Shown in pieces: positions 38,120 through 46,615 of a stretch of DNA of 64,000 bases (within the stretch, counting starts at the first letter, position 1; each line of letters opens with the position of its first letter). The stretch spans positions 1,612,001-1,676,000 of the forward strand of contig NZ_PEGF01000002.1 of NCBI RefSeq assembly GCF_002742635.1. The letters are read 5' to 3'. The notes under the pieces are model-generated. The model ran no database searches. It had not been told where the DNA came from and worked only from the letters and a program-made list of their open reading frames with translations. The stretch is from Caulobacter sp. X. Lineage in GTDB: Bacteria; Pseudomonadota; Alphaproteobacteria; Caulobacterales; Caulobacteraceae. The translations under genes and the position numbers were made by a program.

Positions 38120-39583
38120 ATGCCCAGGCCTCTGAATTTCCATGATGACCGGCTGTTTCCGGCCGATGCGACCACGCGGTCCTACGCGCGGGGACTGTAC
38201 GGCCTGGTCAAGGACCTGCCGATCATCAGTCCGCATGGCCACACCGATCCCAGCTGGTTCGCGACCAACGCGCCGTTCCAGGACGCCACCGACCTGCTGC
38301 TGGCGCCGGACCACTATCTGTTCCGGATGCTCTACAGCCAGGGCGTCAAGCTGGACGCGCTGAAGGTTCGCTCCAAGGCGGGCGTTCCCGACACCGATCC
38401 GCGCGAAGCCTGGCGCGTCTTCGCCAGCCACTTCCATCTGTTCCGCGGCACGCCTTCGTGGGTGTGGCTGAACCATGTGTTCAGCCAGGTGTTCGGCTTC
38501 ACCGAGTTCCTCGAAGCCTCGAACTCGGACGCTTACTACGACCGCATCACCGAGGCCCTGGCGACCGAGGCCTATCGCCCCCGCGCCCTGTTCGACCGCT
38601 TCAACATCGAGACCTTGGCGACCACCGAAGGTCCGCACGAGAGCCTCGCGCACCACAAGGCGATCCGCGAGAGCGGGTGGGGCGGCCATGTCATCACCGC
38701 CTACCGCCCCGACGCTGTCATCGACTTCGAGGACGAGCGCAGCCCGCGCGCGTTCGAGCGCTTCGCCGAGGTGTCCGGCCAGGACGTCTATAGCTGGAAG
38801 TCCTACCTTGAGGCGCACCGCCTGCGCCGCCAGGCCTTCATCGAAGCCGGCGCTACCTCGTCCGACCACGGTCACCCGACCGCGGCGACGGCCGATCTCA
38901 GCGACGCCGAGGCCGAGGCCCTGTTCGCCGATCTGGTGAAGGGCGATGTGACACCCCAGAAGGCCGAGCTCTTCCGCGCCCAGATGTTGACCGAGATGGC
39001 CAAGATGAGCCTGGACGACGGGCTGGTCATGCAGATCCATCCCGGCTCGCACCGCAACCACAATGTCGGCCTGCTGAACTCGCACGGCCGCGACAAGGGC
39101 GCCGATATCCCGATGCGCACCGAGTACGTCGATGCGCTCAAGCCCCTGTTGACCCGCATGGGCAACGATCCGCGCCTGTCGATCATCCTCTTCACGCTGG
39201 ACGAGACGACCTACAGCCGCGAGCTGGCTCCGCTGGCCGGGCACTATCCGGTGCTGAAGCTGGGTCCGTCCTGGTGGTTCCACGACAGCCCGGAAGGCAT
39301 GATGCGCTTCCGCGAGCAGGTCACCGAGACCGCCGGCTTCTACAACACCGTCGGCTTCAATGACGACACCCGCGCCTTCCTGTCGATCCCGGCCCGCCAC
39401 GACGTGGCCCGCCGCGTCGACAGCGCCTTCCTGGCCCGCATGGTCGCCGAGCACCGCATGGACCTCGTCGAGGCCGAGGAGCTGATCGTCGATCTGACGT
39501 ACAACCTGCCTAAGAAGGCCTACAAGTTGGACCAGCGTCCGGACTGGGCTCGTCCCGCCGCGCTGCGCGCCGCCGCCGAATAG
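38120..39583 (+). CDS. uxaC: Glucuronate/galacturonate isomerase
   Basis: UxaC interconverts glucuronate with fructuronate and galacturonate with tagaturonate, the first step after uptake. The 487 residues carry the metal-dependent hydrolase-like fold typical of UxaC: LPIISPHGHTDPSWFATN near residue 34, WVWLNHVFSQVFGF, DRFNIETLATTEGPHESLAH, MQIHPGSHRNHN and LGPSWWFHDSPEGMMRFREQ. ATG 38120 lies 59 bases behind an ACCGGT operator. It is the first of a plus-strand run with kduI (24 bases later) and kduD, so the set is likely induced together. Confidence 0.95.
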   Translation: MPRPLNFHDDRLFPADATTRSYARGLYGLVKDLPIISPHGHTDPSWFATNAPFQDATDLLLAPDHYLFRMLYSQGVKLDALKVRSKAGVPDTDPREAWRVFASHFHLFRGTPSWVWLNHVFSQVFGFTEFLEASNSDAYYDRITEALATEAYRPRALFDRFNIETLATTEGPHESLAHHKAIRESGWGGHVITAYRPDAVIDFEDERSPRAFERFAEVSGQDVYSWKSYLEAHRLRRQAFIEAGATSSDHGHPTAATADLSDAEAEALFADLVKGDVTPQKAELFRAQMLTEMAKMSLDDGLVMQIHPGSHRNHNVGLLNSHGRDKGADIPMRTEYVDALKPLLTRMGNDPRLSIILFTLDETTYSRELAPLAGHYPVLKLGPSWWFHDSPEGMMRFREQVTETAGFYNTVGFNDDTRAFLSIPARHDVARRVDSAFLARMVAEHRMDLVEAEELIVDLTYNLPKKAYKLDQRPDWARPAALRAAAE

Positions 39584-39607
39584 AACACCCTTTCCGGAGA
39601 CTTCTCG

Positions 39608-40447
39608 ATGTTCGCCAAGACCTATCACGCCACCCATCCGGACATGATGTTCGCGGTCAGCAATGACGACCTGCGCGACCGCTACCTGATGCAGGGCCTG
39701 TTCCAGGACGGCCAGATCGTCCTGACCTACAACCACGCCGAACGCTTCGTCGTCGGCGGCGTCGTGGCCACTAGCCCGATCAAGCTGCCTGACCAGACCG
39801 AGCCCGCCTCGGCCGCCGGCCACCCGTTTCTGGAGCGTCGCGAGCTGGGCCTGATCAACGTCGGCGAGACGACGGGCAAGGTCACGGTCGACGGCGTCGT
39901 CTACGAGATCGTTCCGCGTGACGGCCTGTACGTCACCATGGGCGCCAAGGACGTGACCTTCGAAGGCGTCGACGGCGCCGCGCGTTTCTACCTGGTCAGC
40001 CTGCCGGCCCACGCCGCGTTCGAGACCAAGAAGCTGGCCTTCGCCGACGCGATCCCGCTGGAGCGCGGCGCGCTGGAGACCTCCAACGAGCGCACCATCT
40101 ACCAGTACATCGTGCCGACCACCTGCAAATCGGCTCAGCTGCTGCTGGGCATGACCGTGCTGAAGCCGGGCAGCGTCTGGAACACCATGCCGCCCCACCT
40201 GCACGACCGCCGCTCGGAAGCCTATTTCTACTTCGGCCTGGGTGAGAACGACCGGGTCTTCCACTACATGGGCGAGCCGGACGAGATGCGTCACATCGTG
40301 ATCGCCAACGAGGAAGCCGTGATGAGCCCGCCGTGGTCGATCCACATGGGCTCGGGCACCGCCAACTACACTTTCATCTGGGCGATGGGCGGCGAGAACC
40401 TCGACTACACCGACATGAACGTGCTGGACATCTGCCAGCTGAAGTAG
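39608..40447 (+). CDS. kduI: 5-keto-4-deoxyuronate isomerase
   Basis: KduI isomerises 5-keto-4-deoxyuronate to 2,5-diketo-3-deoxygluconate in the pathway for unsaturated uronates from pectin-like polymers. The 279-residue protein has the cupin fold with metal ligands in [15 protein letters not shown] (His-x-His then Glu, about residues 196-205) and a second histidine late in the chain ([11 protein letters not shown]). It starts with [10 protein letters not shown], common to this family. It follows uxaC by 24 bases and precedes kduD across a 156-base gap that holds a large palindromic repeat. Confidence 0.94.
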   Translation: MFAKTYHATHPDMMFAVSNDDLRDRYLMQGLFQDGQIVLTYNHAERFVVGGVVATSPIKLPDQTEPASAAGHPFLERRELGLINVGETTGKVTVDGVVYEIVPRDGLYVTMGAKDVTFEGVDGAARFYLVSLPAHAAFETKKLAFADAIPLERGALETSNERTIYQYIVPTTCKSAQLLLGMTVLKPGSVWNTMPPHLHDRRSEAYFYFGLGENDRVFHYMGEPDEMRHIVIANEEAVMSPPWSIHMGSGTANYTFIWAMGGENLDYTDMNVLDICQLK

Positions 40448-40472
40448 GGCCGAAAGGCCAGGCGCTTTTCCC

Positions 40473-40577
40473 GTGTCATCCCGGGCGAAGCGCAGCGAAG
40501 ACCCGGGACCCAGGGCCACGCGCAGAGCGGTCGCCCCTGGGTCCCGGATAGCCTCTGCAAGGCTTCCAGGATGACAC
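40473..40577. repeat. Imperfect palindromic intergenic repeat between kduI and kduD
   Basis: The outer arms GTGTCATCC (40473-40481) and GGATGACAC (40569-40577) enclose an inner perfect 13-base inverted repeat, CCGGGACCCAGGG (40503-40515) with CCCTGGGTCCCGG (40535-40547). The 105-base unit resembles the dispersed GTGTCATCC-type elements common in alphaproteobacterial genomes (from memory). In the transcript it would form a long hairpin between two co-regulated genes. Confidence 0.75.
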
Positions 40578-40603
40578 GATTTTGGGATCAGGAAATCAGA
40601 ACC

Positions 40604-41359
40604 ATGGCCAATCCGTTCAGCCTCGAAGGCAAGGTCGCGCTCGTCACCGGCGCCAACACCGGGATCGGGCAGGGGATCGCCATCGCCCTGGCCGCCGCCG
40701 GCGCGGACATCGCCGCCGCGGGCCGCAGCGAGCCGACCGAAACGCAAGCCGCCGTCGAGGCCCTGGGCCGCAAGTTCCTGTCGATCAAGGCCGACTTCAG
40801 CTCGACCGAGCCCGTCCAGCGCGTGGTCGACGAGACCGTGGCCGCCTTCGGCAAGGCCGATATCCTGGTCAATAACGCCGGCATCATCCGCCGCGCGGAC
40901 TCGATCGAGTTCAGCGAGGCCGATTGGGACGCGGTGATGGACACCAACCTGAAGGTCGTCTTCTTCCTGACCCAGGCCTTCGCCAAGCAGGCGCTCAAGC
41001 AAGGTGGCGGCAAGGTGATCAATATCGCGTCCTTGCTCTCGTTCCAGGGCGGCATCCGCGTGCCGTCGTACACCGCCGCCAAGTCGGGCCTGGCCGGCCT
41101 GACCAAGATCCTCGCCAACGAGTGGGCGACCAAGGGGATCAACGTCAACGCCATCGCGCCCGGCTATTTCGACACCAATAACACCGAGGCCCTGCGCGCC
41201 GACCAGGACCGCAACGCCGCGATCCTGGCGCGCATTCCGGCCGGCCGCTGGGGCCGTCCGGAGGACATCGGCGGCGCCGCCGTGTTCCTGGCCTCGTCGG
41301 CCTCGGACTACGTCCAGGGGATTACTCTGCCCGTGGATGGCGGCTGGCTGGCCCGCTGA
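40604..41359 (+). CDS. kduD: 2-dehydro-3-deoxy-D-gluconate 5-dehydrogenase
   Basis: KduD is a short-chain dehydrogenase/reductase that converts 2,5-diketo-3-deoxygluconate to 2-keto-3-deoxygluconate with NAD(P)H. The 251 residues have the Rossmann signature TGANTGIGQG (15-24), NNAGI (90-94), S143 and the catalytic pair Y156/K160 (YTAAK), plus the late INVNAIAPGYFDTN. ATG 40604 is preferred to the earlier ATG at 40571 because AGGAAA lies at 40590-40595 and the length matches E. coli KduD (253). It completes the uxaC-kduI-kduD series; ppc begins 174 bases later. Confidence 0.94.
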   Translation: MANPFSLEGKVALVTGANTGIGQGIAIALAAAGADIAAAGRSEPTETQAAVEALGRKFLSIKADFSSTEPVQRVVDETVAAFGKADILVNNAGIIRRADSIEFSEADWDAVMDTNLKVVFFLTQAFAKQALKQGGGKVINIASLLSFQGGIRVPSYTAAKSGLAGLTKILANEWATKGINVNAIAPGYFDTNNTEALRADQDRNAAILARIPAGRWGRPEDIGGAAVFLASSASDYVQGITLPVDGGWLAR

Positions 41360-41533
41360 CGAAATAAAAACACGCAATCGGCCGATGGTAGCGCAACCAT
41401 CGTGCCGGGCGGGTTTTCTCGGCTGGTGAACAAGGCTAGAGGGCGCCGTAGCGTCAGGTCTCCCCGCCGCGACGCGCCCTCGAACCCTCTGTCTGCATGG
41501 GACCCTGTCGCTCGGGGTCCTCGGAGTCCGCGC

Positions 41534-44263
41534 ATGCGCAACCCGGCCCTGTCGATCGACGTCGATCGTCCGACCAGCCAACACGTCCGCAAGAACGCCA
41601 ATCTTCTGAGCGATCTGCTGGTCGAGGCGATCGCCTATCTGGAAGGCGAGGAGGCGGCCGCCCTGGTGGCTCGGGCGCGCCGGGTCGCTTCGCACGAGGA
41701 TGTCGCCAACGGCGACGCCCCGGTGCTGGACCACCTGTTCTCCGACCTTTCGACCGACGAGGCCGTGTTCCTGGCCCGCGCCTTCGCCAGCCATTCGCTG
41801 CTCGCCAACATCGGCGAGGACGTCGCCGGCCGCCGCCGCCACGCCGAGGCCGACGCCCAGCCGGGCGACGAGCGTCCCCGCACGCTTGTGGACGCCGTCA
41901 AGCTGCTGAAGAGCCAGGGCAAGACCGACGAAGAGCTCGCCAAGACCTTCGGCGCGATGAACGTCGTGCCGGTGCTGACCGCGCACCCGACCGAGGTGCG
42001 CCGTCGCAGCATGGTCGACCGCGAGACCGAGATCTCGCGCCTGATGGCCCTGCGCCGCCACCACCTGCCGCCGGACCTCGAGGCCGAGATCCGCGAGAGC
42101 CTGTTCCGTGAGATCGCCCTGATGTGGCGCACCCGGCTCTATCGTCCCGAGCGGATCACCGTGAAGGACGAAATTCGCAACGCCCTGTCGATCGTCCGCA
42201 CCTCGATCCTGCCGGCGATCATCGACCTCTATGGCGACTGGACCGGCAAGATCGGCACGCACGGCCATCTGGCGCCGCTCTTGAAGCTGGGCTCGTGGCT
42301 GGGTGGCGATCGCGACGGCCACCCGGGCGTCAATGGCGAGACCCTGAAGTTGGCCTTCGCCAGCCAGTCGCGCGTGATCCTCGACTGGTACGCCGGCGAG
42401 GTCCGCAAGCTGTGGTCGAACCTCGCCGTCTCCACGGCCTATGCGCCGGTTTCGGAAGAGCTGCTGGCCCTGGCCGCCCAGACCCGCGACCCCTCGGTCC
42501 ATCGCCTGGACGAGCCCTATCGCCTGGCGCTGGAGCTGATCTTCGACCGCCTGACGGCCGTGTCCCAGAAGCTGACCGGCCAGCCGGTCGCCTTCGCCAC
42601 GGGCGTGACCAGCGTCGAGCCCTACGGCCATCCGGACGCCTTCATCGCCGACCTGTCGGTGATCATCGATAGCCTGGAGCGCAACGGCGGAGAGCGCCTG
42701 GTCGGCTCGGCCCTGCGCACCCTGGTCGAGGTCGCCAAGGCTTGCGGCTTTCACCTGATGAGCCTCGATTTGCGCCAGAACGCCGACGTTCATGAGCGCA
42801 CCGTCCACGAGCTCTATGAGCGGGCCGGCTCGGGCGTCGAGTACCTGAAGCTCGACGAGGACGCCCGCTGCAAGCTGCTGATCGAAGAGCTGTCGCACCA
42901 GCGGCCGCTGGTTTCGCCCTTCACCGCCTATAGCGAGGAGACGACCAAGGAGCTGGCCACCATGACCGCCGCCGCCCAGGCGGTTCGGGACTATGGTCAC
43001 GGGTGCCTCGGGGCGTACATCATCTCCAAGTCGGCGACCCTGTCCGACATCCTCGAGCCGCTGGTTCTGCTCAAGCAGGTCGGCCTGGTCTGGGGCGGCG
43101 CCGCGCCGCGCGCCTCGGTCAAGGTCGCGCCGCTGTTCGAGACCATCGGCGACCTCGAGAACGGTCCGGCCGTCCTGCGCCAGTGGCTGGAGCTGCCGCT
43201 GGCTCGCTCGATCCTGGGCGACCGTCCGGTGCAGGAGATCATGCTCGGCTACTCCGACAGCAATAAGGACGGCGGCTATGTCGCCAGCCGGCGCGGCGTC
43301 GCGGTCGGGGCCTCGGCCCTGGCGCGCGAGGCCGACCGGATGGGCGTGGGCCTGCAGCTGTTCCACGGCCGCGGCGGCAGCGTCGGGCGGGGCGGGGGGC
43401 CGGCCGCCGAGGCCGTGCTGGCCCAGCCGGCCGGCACCGTCCAGGGCCGCATCCGCATGACCGAGCAGGGCGAGATGATCGCCCGCCGCTTCGGCGACCA
43501 GCCCACGGCCCGTCGCAACCTCGACGGCCTGGCCGCCGCCGTGCTGATCGCCAGCGAGCGTCCGGTCCACGCGCCCGATCCCAAGATCGACGCGGCCATG
43601 ACCGCCCTGGCCGACGCCTCGTTCCACGGCTTCCGCGCCCTGGTGTACGACGATCCGGCCTTCGAGGACTTCTTCTGGTCGGTCACGCCGATCAGCGAGA
43701 TCGTCGGCCTCAATATCGGCAGCCGCCCGGCCAGCCGCACCGCCAGCCGCAAGATCGAGGACCTGCGGGCTATCCCGTGGGTGTTCAGCTGGTCGCAGGC
43801 CCGCTTCATGCTGCCCGGCTGGTACGGCTTCGCCTCGGGCGTCGATCGGGCGGGCCTGTCGGTCGAGCAGCTGCGCGACCTGGCCGGTAACTTCGACTTC
43901 TTCGCCTCGCTGCTGTCGAACATGGAGCTGGCCCTGGCCCAGAGCCACATGCCGATCGCCTCGCGCTACGTCGAACTGTCGCCGGACAAGGCGAACGCCC
44001 AGCGCATCTTCGCGACCATCCGGCGCGAGCACGAGCGGGCGGCCGAGCTGGCCCTGGCCATCCGCGGCGGCTCCAGTCTGCTCGACAACCAGCCCGACCT
44101 CGCCGAATCCGTGGCGCTGGCCGGCCGGGTCGTCGATCCGCTGAACCATCTGCAACTGGAGCTGCTGTCGCGCCGTCGGGCGGGGGACCAGGACGAGGAG
44201 CTGCGTCTGGCGATCCAGCTGACCGTGGCCGGCATCGCGGCGGGCCTGCGTAATACCGGTTGA
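41534..44263 (+). CDS. ppc: Phosphoenolpyruvate carboxylase
   Basis: PEPC carboxylates PEP to oxaloacetate, feeding the TCA cycle. The 909-residue protein has the catalytic histidine motif VLTAHPTEVRRRS, GSWLGGDRDGHPGVN, the loop MLGYSDSNKDGGY, FHGRGGSVGRGGGPA, and the invariant C-terminus LRNTG. ATG 41534 gives MRNPALSIDV, a usual length; the upstream frame is open but lacks recognisable PEPC sequence. It follows kduD by 174 bases. Its place amid uronate genes fits a need for anaplerosis when sugars are metabolised by the Entner-Doudoroff route. Confidence 0.96.
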   Translation: MRNPALSIDVDRPTSQHVRKNANLLSDLLVEAIAYLEGEEAAALVARARRVASHEDVANGDAPVLDHLFSDLSTDEAVFLARAFASHSLLANIGEDVAGRRRHAEADAQPGDERPRTLVDAVKLLKSQGKTDEELAKTFGAMNVVPVLTAHPTEVRRRSMVDRETEISRLMALRRHHLPPDLEAEIRESLFREIALMWRTRLYRPERITVKDEIRNALSIVRTSILPAIIDLYGDWTGKIGTHGHLAPLLKLGSWLGGDRDGHPGVNGETLKLAFASQSRVILDWYAGEVRKLWSNLAVSTAYAPVSEELLALAAQTRDPSVHRLDEPYRLALELIFDRLTAVSQKLTGQPVAFATGVTSVEPYGHPDAFIADLSVIIDSLERNGGERLVGSALRTLVEVAKACGFHLMSLDLRQNADVHERTVHELYERAGSGVEYLKLDEDARCKLLIEELSHQRPLVSPFTAYSEETTKELATMTAAAQAVRDYGHGCLGAYIISKSATLSDILEPLVLLKQVGLVWGGAAPRASVKVAPLFETIGDLENGPAVLRQWLELPLARSILGDRPVQEIMLGYSDSNKDGGYVASRRGVAVGASALAREADRMGVGLQLFHGRGGSVGRGGGPAAEAVLAQPAGTVQGRIRMTEQGEMIARRFGDQPTARRNLDGLAAAVLIASERPVHAPDPKIDAAMTALADASFHGFRALVYDDPAFEDFFWSVTPISEIVGLNIGSRPASRTASRKIEDLRAIPWVFSWSQARFMLPGWYGFASGVDRAGLSVEQLRDLAGNFDFFASLLSNMELALAQSHMPIASRYVELSPDKANAQRIFATIRREHERAAELALAIRGGSSLLDNQPDLAESVALAGRVVDPLNHLQLELLSRRRAGDQDEELRLAIQLTVAGIAAGLRNTG

Positions 44264-44367
44264 TTTCGAGGGGCGGGGAGAACGGCGGCCGACCGTCGTT
44301 CTTTCATTGGTTCAAAGTCTTTCGTTTTCAATCCTTTGCTTGTTTGAGAATCTGAGCTTCGCGCCGC

Positions 44368-44396
44368 TTGCGCTCTCCGGCGCTTTCTGTTTATCT
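44368..44396 (+). promoter_or_regulatory. Weak promoter candidate overlapping the eda operators
   Basis: TTGCGC at 44368-44373 and TTATCT at 44391-44396 are separated by 17 bases; operator C begins six bases later. The arrangement would let a bound LacI protein block transcription, but the -10 match is poor. Confidence 0.25.
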
Positions 44397-44401
44397 GCGC
44401 A

Positions 44402-44416
44402 TGACACCGGTGGCGA
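44402..44416. promoter_or_regulatory. LacI-type operator, site C (before eda)
   Basis: TGACACCGGTGGCGA matches the shared left half-site TGACACCGGT but has a degenerate right half. It is 46 bases, centre to centre, from site D, about four and a half helical turns, which would suit looping or a tetramer contacting both. Confidence 0.5.
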
Positions 44417-44447
44417 AGTGGCCTGGCCACTTCACGCCTCTCTCGAG

Positions 44448-44461
44448 TGACACCGGTGTCA
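44448..44461. promoter_or_regulatory. LacI-type operator, site D, perfect palindrome (before eda)
   Basis: TGACACCGGTGTCA is a perfect 14-base palindrome and the best example of the operator in the window. It defines the consensus against which sites A, B, C and E are compared. It lies 366 bases before the eda start. Confidence 0.7.
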
Positions 44462-44594
44462 TCAACGTTTCGGTTCGGCGTCGTGGTCGGTCCGTCTCGT
44501 TTGCGGCTCTTTGAGCTCGCTCCTGCGCAAACTCCGGGGCGTCGGTCATGCCGGCGCCCTCACTTTTGCGCCGGCGGGCGGGCGAGGGGAGGCG

Positions 44595-44693
44595 ATGCAA
44601 AAGGTTTGGGGAAGGAAACGAGGACCAGTGTCTTTCACGCGGATCGCGAGCCCGGCGGCTCGGCCCCGCGTTCCGCCCTTTAGTTTGACGTAG
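44595..44693 (+). CDS. Possible 32-residue leader peptide before eda
   Basis: A 33-codon ORF starts at ATG 44595, right after GAGGGGAGGCG, a strong ribosome binding site. The product MQKVWGRKRGPVSFTRIASP continues to PFSLT and is rich in arginine, proline and serine, with no recognisable domain. It lies between the operators and eda on the same strand, where a leader peptide could couple translation to downstream expression. Such short ORFs arise by chance in GC-rich DNA, so the call is tentative; its chief support is the ribosome binding site and its placement. Confidence 0.3.
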   Translation: MQKVWGRKRGPVSFTRIASPAARPRVPPFSLT

Positions 44694-44827
44694 CGGCAAG
44701 CCAGTTCTGGCGTGTGTCCGCAACGCGGTCTAAGGGAACGGCCTGAGCCGGCATCGGCGAAATTTTGCTCACGCGGACGTCTTTCCGGCGCGCCGCGCAA
44801 GAACGAGCCTTCGGGAAGGAGTTTGAG

Positions 44828-45502
44828 ATGGTGAAAGACCGTATGGCGGTGCTGACCGCCCTGATGGACCAGGGCGTGATCCCGGTGTTCTACCACCCCG
44901 ACGTCGAGGTCTGTAAGAACGTGATCCAGGCCTGCGCCGACGGCGGCGCGCCCTGCATCGAGTTCACCAACCGCGGCGATTTCGCCAGCCACGTCTTCTA
45001 CGAAGTCACCCGCCATTTCGATAAGGCCGATCCGCGCGTGATCATGGGCGTGGGCTCGATCGTCGACGCGCCCACCGCCGGCATCTACATCGCCAACGGC
45101 GCCAAGTTCGTCGTCGGCCCGATCCTGAACGCCGACGTCGCCAAGGTCTGCAACCGCCGCAAGATCCCGTACTCGCCGGGCTGCGGCTCGGCCTCGGAAA
45201 TCTCGTACGCCGAAGAGCTGGGCTGCGAGATCGTCAAGGTGTTCCCGGGCTCGTCGGTCGGCGGCCCCGATTTCGTCAAGGCGGTGCTGGGCCCGATGCC
45301 CTGGACCCGCATCATGCCGACGGGCGGCGTCGATCCGGACGAGGCCTCGGTGAAGAAGTGGTTCGGCGCGGGCATCGTCGCCGCCGGCATGGGCTCCAAG
45401 CTGATCACGCAAGAGCTGCTGGACGCCAAGGACTACGCGGGCATCTCCAAGAAGGTCCGCGAGACCGTCGATCTGATCAAGAAGGTTCGTGGGAAGGCCT
45501 AA
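44828..45502 (+). CDS. eda: KDPG aldolase (2-dehydro-3-deoxyphosphogluconate aldolase)
   Basis: Eda cleaves 2-keto-3-deoxy-6-phosphogluconate to pyruvate and glyceraldehyde-3-phosphate, closing both the Entner-Doudoroff and uronate routes. The 224 residues include catalytic E45 (CIEFTNRGDF), K137 as the predicted Schiff-base lysine (EIVKVFPGSSVGG), and PWTRIMPTGGVDPDE. ATG 44828 is five bases behind AAGGAG plus a short spacer; an earlier in-frame start adds a foreign leader. It is followed by kdgK after six bases. Operators lie about 370-410 bases upstream, suggesting a long leader or an unrecognised nearer promoter. Confidence 0.95.
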   Translation: MVKDRMAVLTALMDQGVIPVFYHPDVEVCKNVIQACADGGAPCIEFTNRGDFASHVFYEVTRHFDKADPRVIMGVGSIVDAPTAGIYIANGAKFVVGPILNADVAKVCNRRKIPYSPGCGSASEISYAEELGCEIVKVFPGSSVGGPDFVKAVLGPMPWTRIMPTGGVDPDEASVKKWFGAGIVAAGMGSKLITQELLDAKDYAGISKKVRETVDLIKKVRGKA

Positions 45503-45508
45503 GACCAA

Positions 45509-46615
45509 ATGACCGACAACATCCTGAACATCCGCCCGGCTTCGGAGACGAAGTGGGATTGCGCCAGCTTCGGCGAAGTGATGCTGCGTTTCGACCCGGG
45601 CTTTGGCCGGGTCCGCAACGCCCGCCAGTTCAACGTCTGGGAAGGCGGCGGCGAGTACAACGTCGCCCGCGCGTTCCGTAAGTGCTGGGGCAAGCGCTCG
45701 ACTGTCGTCACGGCCCTGCCGAACAACGACCTGGGCTGGCTGGTCGAGGACCTGATCATGCAGGGCGGCGTGGACATGTCCCACGTCATCTGGCGCGAGT
45801 TCGACGGCCTGGGTCGCAACACCCGCGTCGGCCTGAACTTCACCGAAAAGGGCTTCGGCGTGCGCCCCGCTTTGGGCTGTAGTGACCGTGGTCACTCGGC
45901 CGCCTCGCAGATCCGCCCCGGTGAAGTGAACTGGGAAAAGCTGTTCGGCGAGGAAGGCGTGCGCTGGTTCCACACCGGCGGCATCTTCGCGGCCCTGGCC
46001 AGCAACACCGCCGAAGCCGTGATCGAGGCCGTGGAAGTGGCCCGCAAGTACGGCACGATCGTCTCCTACGACCTGAACTACCGCGCCTCGCTGTGGAAGT
46101 CGCAGGGCGGCAAGGAAGGCGCCCAGAAGATCAACCGCCACATCGCCAAGTACGTCGATGTGATGATCGGCAACGAGGAAGACTTCACCGCCTGCCTCGG
46201 CTTCGAAGTGGAAGGCCTGGACGAGCACATCAGCTCGATCGACCCGGCCAACTTCAAGAAGATGATCGAGACGGCCGTGAAGGAGTTCCCGAACTTCAAG
46301 GTCGCCGCGACCACCCTGCGCAACGCCAAGACCGCCTCGGTCAACGACTGGTCGGCGATCCTGTACGCCGGCGGCCAGTTCTACGCCTCGATGATGCGCG
46401 AGAACCTGGAGATCTACGACCGCGTCGGCGGCGGCGACGGCTTCGCCTCGGGCCTGGCCTACGGCTTCATGGAAGGCAAGGGCCCGCAGGCCGCCGTTGA
46501 ATACGGCGCGGCTCACGGCGCGCTCGCCATGACCACCCCGGGCGACACCTCGATGGTGCGCGCGGCCGAGGTCGAGGCCGTGATGAAGGGCAAGGGCGCG
46601 CGGGTCATCCGCTAA
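45509..46615 (+). CDS. kdgK: 2-keto-3-deoxygluconate kinase
   Basis: KdgK phosphorylates 2-keto-3-deoxygluconate, making the substrate of Eda. The 368-residue protein is of the PfkB/ribokinase family: the N-terminal GGGEYNVARAFRKCW (46-60), a core with SYDLNYRASLWKS, VMIGNEEDF, and the catalytic base D310 in YDRVGGGDGFASG with an anion hole. It is longer than the usual 310 residues, owing to a middle insertion (about 115-145) and an N-terminal stretch. It follows eda by six bases. Its stop overlaps the convergent gene at 46612 by four bases. Confidence 0.92.
   Translation: MTDNILNIRPASETKWDCASFGEVMLRFDPGFGRVRNARQFNVWEGGGEYNVARAFRKCWGKRSTVVTALPNNDLGWLVEDLIMQGGVDMSHVIWREFDGLGRNTRVGLNFTEKGFGVRPALGCSDRGHSAASQIRPGEVNWEKLFGEEGVRWFHTGGIFAALASNTAEAVIEAVEVARKYGTIVSYDLNYRASLWKSQGGKEGAQKINRHIAKYVDVMIGNEEDFTACLGFEVEGLDEHISSIDPANFKKMIETAVKEFPNFKVAATTLRNAKTASVNDWSAILYAGGQFYASMMRENLEIYDRVGGGDGFASGLAYGFMEGKGPQAAVEYGAAHGALAMTTPGDTSMVRAAEVEAVMKGKGARVIR

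Larger units (their letters stand above)
44264..44827. other. 564-base gap before eda: operators, possible short ORF
   Basis: The gap between ppc and eda holds two LacI-type operators (44402-44416 and 44448-44461) with a 19-base inverted repeat GAAGTGGC-CTG-GCCACTTC between them (44416-44434), and a 32-codon ORF at 44595-44693 with a good ribosome binding site. I see no other protein or RNA gene. The remaining sequence around 44694-44827 presumably carries the eda leader. Confidence 0.6.

Noticed and set aside
36779..44155. Giant minus-strand open frame continuing uxaA upstream to 2,961 codons
   Set aside because: It is antisense in exact register to five well-recognised genes, has no domain beyond UxaA itself, and the true UxaA start at 36778 gives normal length.
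44447..44683. 78-codon frame over operator D
   Set aside because: It starts within the operator palindrome, lacks a ribosome binding site and has biased composition; only the shorter 44595 ORF is retained, with low confidence.
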